Positions 46,364 through 51,529 of a stretch of DNA of 51,529 bases are shown one piece after another. The stretch comes from Streptomyces prunicolor NBRC 13075 (GTDB lineage Bacteria > Actinomycetota > Actinomycetes > Streptomycetales > Streptomycetaceae): NCBI RefSeq assembly GCF_000367365.1, contig NZ_BARF01000090.1, positions 1-51,529 of the forward strand. Reading direction: 5' to 3'. Position numbers and translations under genes: made by a program. Each line of letters begins with the position of its first letter. The stretch's first letter is position 1. Under the pieces are notes generated by a model. The model saw nothing but the letters and a program-made list of their open reading frames with translations, ran no database searches and had not been told where the DNA came from.

Positions 46364-47143
46364 TTACCCCTTGTTGGCCGCCTGGACCAGCTGCTTCAGC
46401 TTCGCCGGGGTCATCGTCTGGTCCGCGTAGATGTTCTTGCCGTCGAAGAGGACGGTCGGGGTGCCGGTGAATCCGCCGGCCTGGAACGCGGCGGCGGACT
46501 TCGTGACCCAGCTGTCGTGCGTACCGCTGTTGACGCACTTCTGGAAGGCGGACGTGTCGAGGCCCTTCACCTTGCCCGCCAGCTCGATCAGCTTGGCGTT
46601 GCTCGCGTAGGCGTCGTCCGTCTCCTTGGGCTGGTTCTCGTACAGCACGTCGTGGAAGTCGCGGAACTTTCCGGCGTCCTGGGCGCAGGCCGCCGCGTTG
46701 GCCGCGCGCTTGGAGCCGCTGCCGCCGAGGTTGCCGTCGATGATCGTGACCAGGTGGTACTGCACCTTGAGCTGCCCGGAGTCGGTCAGCTCGTGGAGTG
46801 TGGAGCGGTACGCCGTCTCGAAGGCCTGGCAGGCCGGGCAGCGGAAGTCCTCCCACACCGTGAGCGTCGGCTTGGCGCTGTCCTTGCCGACCTGGATCGC
46901 CAGGCTGTCCTTGCCGGTCGCCCCGGAGGGCGCGACGACCGGACCCGCCTTGCTGCTGCCGCTGTCGTCCTTGCCGTGGTTCGCGGCGAGGACGCCGACC
47001 ACCGATGCAAGACCCAGCACGCAGACGACGCTCGCGGCCACGATCAGCGTGCGCCGCCGCCTCTCCGCGGTCTTCTGCTTCTCACGCTCGACCGCCAGCC
47101 GCTCGCGGGCGGTGCGCTTTCCGTCACGGTTCTTCTCGCTCAC
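46364..47143 (-). CDS. Membrane-anchored DsbA-like thioredoxin-fold protein
   Basis: This 259-residue protein has a basic cytoplasmic N-terminus, one membrane helix (about residues 32-53) and an extracytoplasmic thioredoxin domain. The active site is CPAC (102-105) in WEDFRCPACQAFE and the cis-proline loop is TGTPTVLFDG. It probably oxidises or isomerises disulphides in exported proteins. GTG 47143 gives a typical actinobacterial N-terminus (SEKNRDGKRTARERL). It lies between trpA and lgt. Confidence 0.92.
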   Translation of the reverse strand: MSEKNRDGKRTARERLAVEREKQKTAERRRRTLIVAASVVCVLGLASVVGVLAANHGKDDSGSSKAGPVVAPSGATGKDSLAIQVGKDSAKPTLTVWEDFRCPACQAFETAYRSTLHELTDSGQLKVQYHLVTIIDGNLGGSGSKRAANAAACAQDAGKFRDFHDVLYENQPKETDDAYASNAKLIELAGKVKGLDTSAFQKCVNSGTHDSWVTKSAAAFQAGGFTGTPTVLFDGKNIYADQTMTPAKLKQLVQAANKG

Positions 47144-47254
47144 ACCCGCAGAACGAACCGGGGAGGCGCAGCGCGCCTCCCCGGTCCCAGGTCCACCCAT
47201 ACGAGGGACCCGTTGTTCTGTTATTCCGGTTGTTCCGTGACGCCCGGCGCGCTG

Positions 47255-48070
47255 TTACGCCTGTCCGCGCACGCCCTTCGCCAGTTCACCGGCAAGCGTG
47301 CGGACCGCCTCGACGCCGGCCGCGTCGTCCGGCGCGTCCAGCATCCCCTTGACGAAGGCCGAGCCGACGATCACGCCGTCCGCGAAGCGGGCCACCTCGG
47401 CGGCCTGCTGGGCGTTCGAGACCCCGAGCCCGACGCACACGGGCGTGTCGGTGGTGGCCCGGGTGCGCTCGACGAGGTCCTGCGCCTGCGCGCCCACCGA
47501 CGCGCGGGTGCCGGTGACGCCCATCAGGGAGGCGGCGTAGACGAAGCCGGTGCCGACCTTGGTGATCTCGGCGAGGCGGGCGTCCTTGCTGCTGGGCGCG
47601 ACCACGAAGACCGTGGCGAGCCCGTGCTTCTCCGCGTGCTCCCTCCACAGCCCCGCCTCCTGCACGGGCAGGTCGGGCAGGATGCACCCGGCGCCGCCCG
47701 CCTCGGCCAGCTCGGCGGTGAAGCGCTCGACTCCGTAGCGGTCGATCGGGTTCCAGTACGTCATGACGAGTACCGGCTTGCCGGTCGCCGCGTGCGTCTC
47801 GCGGACCGTGCGCATGACGTCCGCGATCTTGACGCCGCCGCGCAGGGCGATGTCGTCGGCGGTCTGGATGACGGGACCGTCGAGGACGGGGTCGCTGTGC
47901 GGCAGACCCACCTCGACGATGTCCGCGCCGCCGTCGAAGGCCGCCTTGATCGCCTCGATACCGCCGTCCACGGTCGGGAACCCGGCCGGGAGATAGGCGA
48001 TGAGCGCGGCCCGTCCCTCGGCCTTCGCGGCGGCGAGGGTGTCGGACAGCAGCTGAATGTTCCCGCTCAC
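47255..48070 (-). CDS. trpA: Tryptophan synthase alpha chain
   Basis: This 271-residue TIM-barrel enzyme cleaves indole-3-glycerol phosphate to indole and glyceraldehyde 3-phosphate. The catalytic residues are E53 in IVEVGLPHSDP and D64 in VLDGPVIQ, with the same spacing as E49/D60 of E. coli. It overlaps trpB by 4 bp and passes indole to it through the alpha-beta complex. Confidence 0.97.
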   Translation of the reverse strand: MSGNIQLLSDTLAAAKAEGRAALIAYLPAGFPTVDGGIEAIKAAFDGGADIVEVGLPHSDPVLDGPVIQTADDIALRGGVKIADVMRTVRETHAATGKPVLVMTYWNPIDRYGVERFTAELAEAGGAGCILPDLPVQEAGLWREHAEKHGLATVFVVAPSSKDARLAEITKVGTGFVYAASLMGVTGTRASVGAQAQDLVERTRATTDTPVCVGLGVSNAQQAAEVARFADGVIVGSAFVKGMLDAPDDAAGVEAVRTLAGELAKGVRGQA

Positions 48071-49350
48071 TTGGCGTCCCCCTCGATCTCGGCGGTGTCG
48101 GCCGCGTTGGCCGCGACCTCGGCGTCCGTGTCGTACAGGCCGAAGTACCGCGCGGCCGTGTCCATGTCCTTGTCGCCGCGCCCGGACAGGTTGACGACGA
48201 TCAGCCCGTCCTTGCCCAGCTCCTTGCCGACCTCCAGCGCACCCGCGAGCGCGTGGGCACTCTCAATCGCCGGGATGATGCCCTCCGTGCGCGACAGCAG
48301 ACGCAGGGCCTGCATCGCCGCGTCGTCGGTGACCGCGCGGTACTCGCCGCGGCCACTGTCCTTGAGGTAGGAGTGCTCGGGGCCGATGCCCGGGTAGTCC
48401 AGACCGGCCGAGATCGAGTACGGCTCGGTGATCTGGCCCTCCTCGTCCTGGAGGACGTAGGACCGCGAACCGTGCAGGATCCCCGGCTCACCGGCGGTCA
48501 GCGTGGCCGCGTGCTCGCCCGTCTCGACGCCGTGCCCGGCGGGCTCGCAGCCGATGAGGCGTACGTCCGCGTCCGGGATGAAGGCGTGGAACAGGCCGAT
48601 GGCGTTCGAACCGCCGCCGACACAGGCGATCGCCGCGTCGGGAAGGCGTCCGGCGCGCTCCAGGATCTGGCGGCGGGCCTCGACGCCGATCACGCGGTGG
48701 AAATCGCGGACCATGGCCGGGAAGGGGTGCGGGCCGGCGACCGTACCGAAGAGGTAGTGCGTGCGGTCGACGTTCGCGACCCAGTCGCGGAACGCCTCGT
48801 TGATCGCGTCCTTGAGGGTGCGGCTGCCGGACTTCACGGCGATGACCTCGGCGCCGAGCATGCGCATCCGGGCCACGTTCAGCGCCTGGCGCTGGGTGTC
48901 GATCTCGCCCATGTAGATGGTGCATTCGAGGCCGAACAGCGCGCAGGCGGTGGCCGTCGCGACGCCGTGCTGGCCGGCGCCGGTCTCCGCGATGACCCTG
49001 GTCTTGCCCATGCGCTTGGTGAGCAGGGCCTGGCCGAGGACGTTGTTGATCTTGTGCGAGCCGGTGTGGTTCAGGTCCTCGCGCTTGAGGAAGATCCTCG
49101 CGCCGCCCGCGTGCTCCGCGAAGCGGGGCACCTCGGTGAACGCGCTTGGCCTGCCGGTGTAGTTGAGGAGGAGGTCGTCCAACTCGCGGGCGAACTCGGG
49201 GTCGTGCTTGGCCTTGTCGTACTCGACGGCCACCTCGTCCACGGCGGCGACGAGGGCCTCCGGGATGAACTTGCCGCCGAAGGCGCCGAAGTAGCCCTCG
49301 GCGCTGGGGATTTGACCGTCGGGGTCTGGGATGAAGAACTCGCTGGGCAT
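48067..49350 (-). CDS. trpB: Tryptophan synthase beta chain
   Basis: This 427-residue PLP enzyme joins indole and serine. It has the PLP lysine in NHTGSHKINN (K100), GAGQHGVATATA and the phosphate loop GGGSNAIG. An acidic C-terminal tail is added. It overlaps trpA, so the subunits are coupled; trpM lies 59 bp upstream. Confidence 0.97.
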   Translation of the reverse strand: MPSEFFIPDPDGQIPSAEGYFGAFGGKFIPEALVAAVDEVAVEYDKAKHDPEFARELDDLLLNYTGRPSAFTEVPRFAEHAGGARIFLKREDLNHTGSHKINNVLGQALLTKRMGKTRVIAETGAGQHGVATATACALFGLECTIYMGEIDTQRQALNVARMRMLGAEVIAVKSGSRTLKDAINEAFRDWVANVDRTHYLFGTVAGPHPFPAMVRDFHRVIGVEARRQILERAGRLPDAAIACVGGGSNAIGLFHAFIPDADVRLIGCEPAGHGVETGEHAATLTAGEPGILHGSRSYVLQDEEGQITEPYSISAGLDYPGIGPEHSYLKDSGRGEYRAVTDDAAMQALRLLSRTEGIIPAIESAHALAGALEVGKELGKDGLIVVNLSGRGDKDMDTAARYFGLYDTDAEVAANAADTAEIEGDAK

Positions 49351-49409
49351 GCGGAAACCTCACGGTGAGTGTGTGGGATGACACTAAGCGCCGTGGGGGC
49401 GAGGGTTGT

Positions 49410-49625
49410 TCAGATGGCTGCGGGTCCGTTGTGGCTGGTCGCGCAGTTCCTCGCGCCCCTAAAAGCCTGGTGCCATCGCATGCCGTTCACTTGCCCCGGC
49501 TCATCTCCGATGACGTACCGCACTCTGCGGCCGTGCACCCTGCGTGCGGGTGCACGGCAACCACGGGGACGGCAGCCGCGCGCCAGGCGGGCGTACCGGT
49601 CCGTGGGTGTCAGCGTGAGCGTCAT
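49410..49625 (-). CDS. trpM: TrpM, small modulator of tryptophan biosynthesis
   Basis: This 71-residue basic protein has RYARLARGCRPRGCRAPARR, then VRYVIGDEPGQVNGMRW, matching the small TrpM protein encoded between trpC and trpB in Streptomyces coelicolor, where it modulates tryptophan synthesis. The last 15 or so residues (GARNCATSHNGPAAI) are encoded by a common streptomycete intergenic repeat and are not expected to be conserved. The ribosome site is weak. Confidence 0.8.
   Translation of the reverse strand: MTLTLTPTDRYARLARGCRPRGCRAPARRVHGRRVRYVIGDEPGQVNGMRWHQAFRGARNCATSHNGPAAI
49412..49470. repeat. Streptomycete intergenic repeat forming the trpM 3' end
   Basis: On the minus strand the segment contains AGGGGCGCGAGGAACTGCGC followed by GACCAGCCACAACGG. 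I recognise this as a frequent streptomycete intergenic sequence. It supplies the last codons and stop of trpM. Confidence 0.7.
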
Positions 49626-49647
49626 CGGAGGAAACCCTACCGGCCGA

Positions 49648-50457
49648 TCAGCTACGGCCGTGTCGCAGTGCGGGGTGTTCCCCCGCCGCCACCAGATCCG
49701 AGACCGCCGACTTGGGGTCGCGGCCGGTGACCAGGGACTCACCGACCAGGACCGCGTCGGCGCCTGCGTTGGCGTAGGCGATGAGGTCGTGGGGGCCGCG
49801 GACGCCGGACTCGGCGATCTTGACGATGTGGGCCGGGATCTCGGGAGCGACGCGCTCGAAGGTGCCGCGGTCGACCTCGAGGGTCTTGAGGTTGCGGGCG
49901 TTGACGCCGATGATCTTCGCTCCGGCGTCGACCGCGCGGTCGACCTCGTCCTCGTCGTGGACCTCGACGATCGGCGTGAGGCCGATCGACTCGGCACGCT
50001 CGATGAGGGACTCCAGGGCGGGCTGGTCCAGGGCCGCGACGATCAGCAGGGCGAGGTCGGCGCCGTAGGCCCGGGCCTCCCAGAGCTGGTACGACGTGAC
50101 GATGAAGTCCTTGCGGAGGACCGGGATGTCCACGCGGGCGCGGACGGCCTCCAGGTCGGCCAGGGAGCCGCCGAAGCGGCGCTGTTCGGTGAGGACGGAG
50201 ATGACGGCGGCGCCGCCCGCCTCGTAGTCGGCGGCGAGGCCCGCCGGGTCGGCGATCGCGGCCAGCGCGCCCTTGGAGGGGCTGGAGCGCTTGACCTCGC
50301 AGATGACCTTGACGCCGTCACCGCGCAGCGCGGCGACACCGTCCTTGGCCGCGGGAGCCTTCGCCGCGCGCTCCTTGAGCTCGTCGAGGCTGACGCGCGC
50401 CTGCCGTTCCGCCAGGTCGGCACGGACTCCGTCGATGATCTCGTCGAGCACACTCAC
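49648..50457 (-). CDS. trpC: Indole-3-glycerol phosphate synthase
   Basis: This 269-residue TIM-barrel enzyme closes the pyrrole ring of indole. It has CEVKRSSPSKG, VISVLTEQRRFGGS, PVLRKDFIV, PIVEVHDEDEVDRA, IGVNARNLKT and AESGVRG, all standard for TrpC. GTG 50457 (SVLDEIIDGVRADLAERQ) has AAGGGGG upstream; a longer frame lacks one. It lies 22 bp upstream of trpM. Confidence 0.97.
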   Translation of the reverse strand: MSVLDEIIDGVRADLAERQARVSLDELKERAAKAPAAKDGVAALRGDGVKVICEVKRSSPSKGALAAIADPAGLAADYEAGGAAVISVLTEQRRFGGSLADLEAVRARVDIPVLRKDFIVTSYQLWEARAYGADLALLIVAALDQPALESLIERAESIGLTPIVEVHDEDEVDRAVDAGAKIIGVNARNLKTLEVDRGTFERVAPEIPAHIVKIAESGVRGPHDLIAYANAGADAVLVGESLVTGRDPKSAVSDLVAAGEHPALRHGRS

Positions 50458-50583
50458 GCGAGCGGCCCCCTTCCGGACGGTGGAAAAGCCATGGTCACAT
50501 CTGACCTCGATGGTATCCGGAGGAAGGCGTAGCCCTCGCATCCGGTTGACGCCGGTCCCACTACCTGGACATCCGTCGATTGA

Positions 50584-51039
50584 TCAAGGGTGTAGCCAGC
50601 CACCGAACGGCAGGTTCCGGACAACCGTGAAGACCAGCACCAACGCGCCCAGAGTCCACAGCTGGACCCTGCCGAGCTCGATCCGCGCGGACCGGCCGCG
50701 CGCCGCACGGACCACCCAGACGGTCCATACGACCGTGAAGGCCAGATAGCCCACTACGGCGATCGCGTTGTCCTGGAGCGCGGCGAGGAAGTCGCCGTGG
50801 ATGAACTCGTGCGCGCTGCGCAGGCCGCCGCAGCCGGGGCAGTACAGGCCCGTGAGGGCGTACAGCGGGCAGACGGGGTAGTGGCCCGGCTGGTTCGGGT
50901 CGACCGTGCCGACGTAGGCGAAGGCTCCGGCTACGGCCGCGAGGACTCCGGCGGGCACGGCGACGCGGTTCAGCACGGAGGCGGAACCGGGGGCGCGTGT
51001 CTTCGGCACGCTCTGGCTGTCGGCGTTCACGTCTCGCAT
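50584..51039 (-). CDS. DUF2752 membrane protein
   Basis: This 151-residue membrane protein has the DUF2752 core CPLYALTGLYCPGCGGLRSAHEFIHGDFLAALQDNAIA and three predicted helices. The function is unknown; the CPxCGxxR motif could bind metal. ATG 51039 has GAGGGGG upstream. Such genes commonly sit just upstream of trpC in streptomycetes. Confidence 0.9.
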   Translation of the reverse strand: MRDVNADSQSVPKTRAPGSASVLNRVAVPAGVLAAVAGAFAYVGTVDPNQPGHYPVCPLYALTGLYCPGCGGLRSAHEFIHGDFLAALQDNAIAVVGYLAFTVVWTVWVVRAARGRSARIELGRVQLWTLGALVLVFTVVRNLPFGGWLHP

Positions 51040-51145
51040 TGTGCCCCCTCGCCCTTTCGTGCGGCACGCGCGCGTGAGGGGCGGTTCCCGGTGCTCCCGG
51101 GACCGCCCCTCCACGAAGTGGTGGCTGACAGCTACTGCCTACGGC

Positions 51146-51394
51146 TCAGCTGTCGGCGTGCGCCGGCTTGGCGAGCAGCTCGGTCAGGTCCTTGGGACGG
51201 TCCTTGGGCATGCCCATTCCCATCGCGCTCATGACCCAGCCGACGATGCCGCCGATGACCGCGATCGCCATACCGGCCCAGAAGCCGATCGGCTGCGCCA
51301 TGACCATGAAGGCGCCACCGACCAAGAAACCGATGAAGATGATGGTGGTACCGGTCCAGGCGGCCAAAGTGTGACCGTGGCTGTTGCCCGCCAT
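51146..51394 (-). CDS. HGxxPAAW-family small membrane protein
   Basis: This 82-residue protein has an N-terminal HGHTLAAW motif, two membrane helices and a short cytoplasmic tail (PKDRPKDLTELLAKPAHADS). The family is conserved in actinomycetes next to trp genes, and its function is unknown. ATG 51394 is preceded by GAGGAG at good spacing. Confidence 0.88.
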   Translation of the reverse strand: MAGNSHGHTLAAWTGTTIIFIGFLVGGAFMVMAQPIGFWAGMAIAVIGGIVGWVMSAMGMGMPKDRPKDLTELLAKPAHADS

Positions 51395-51508
51395 GACGTG
51401 CTCCTCGTTGCTGTGTACGTGTGTGAGCAGACGCTCACGCTTCATTGTTCCGCACGCGTGCGGATGCGGTGCTTCGGGGTGGTGCCGTGTCCGCTGCGGT
51501 TCGGGAGT

Positions 51509-51521
51509 GCCCCGAAGGGGC
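51509..51521. terminator. Small hairpin at the window edge
   Basis: GCCCC-GAA-GGGGC forms a 5-bp stem. With the following GCGGGGCT it looks like the start of a common streptomycete intergenic repeat, cut by the window end. Confidence 0.4.
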
Positions 51522-51529
51522 GCGGGGCT

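Noticed and set aside
45575..48370. Long open frame antisense to lgt, the dsbA-like gene and trpA
   Set aside because: It crosses three conserved genes and has no recognisable domain.

Overview
This is chromosomal DNA of a Streptomyces-like actinomycete. The evidence is very high G+C, strong third-position G/C bias that leaves long spurious open frames on both strands, frequent GTG starts, GGAGG-type ribosome sites, and recognisable Streptomyces neighbourhoods (gltB-gltD, and lgt/trpA/trpB/trpM/trpC). No rRNA, tRNA, CRISPR array or recognisable antibiotic cluster is present.

Layout. 0-5.8 kb: an NmrA-like NAD(P)-binding protein, aminopeptidase N, a lone response-regulator receiver, a chorismate mutase and an AraC regulator. 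A minisatellite fills the gap between the last two. 5.86-7.68 kb: an apparently intact IS605-type element with divergent tnpA and tnpB, sitting in the promoter gap between the AraC gene and a GH35 beta-galactosidase gene. 9.5-14.6 kb: a MoxR-type AAA+ ATPase, a DUF2201 metallopeptidase-like/VWA protein and an unrecognised 462-residue protein, with a divergent HExxH plus zinc-ribbon protein. 14.7-25.6 kb: a block closely matching the mycobacterial KstR2 regulon for steroid C/D-ring (HIP) catabolism: two SDRs, EchA20, IpdA, IpdB, IpdC, FadA6, KstR2, an IpdF-like SDR and two acyl-CoA dehydrogenases. Two near-identical operator palindromes lie at its divergent promoters, and an IS110 scar sits in its middle. 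25.5-29.5 kb: an orphan cytochrome b (qcrB), HutD, a TerF-like VWA protein and a GH46 chitosanase. 29.6-36.8 kb: gltD-gltB and a VIT1/CCC1 metal transporter with a probable iron box. 37.1-45.2 kb: a tightly coupled seven-gene operon of four ADP-ribosylglycohydrolase-family paralogues, a ribokinase-like kinase, a CaiB-type CoA-transferase and a CitE-type lyase, with a structured leader and a perfect-stem terminator. 45.3-51.5 kb: lgt, a DsbA-like thioredoxin, trpA, trpB, trpM, trpC and two small membrane proteins.

The best candidate for an undescribed system is the four-ADP-ribosylglycohydrolase/kinase/CoA-enzyme operon. It could release ADP-ribose or ribose from modified substrates and phosphorylate it, while the CoA enzymes handle an unknown acid. 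The MoxR/DUF2201-VWA/unknown/HExxH group is second.

A recurring oddity is tandem repetition anchored on gene 3' ends, seen at the AraC gene, the 462-residue gene and gltD. In addition, repeat-like palindromes have become coding sequence in the kinase gene and in trpM.
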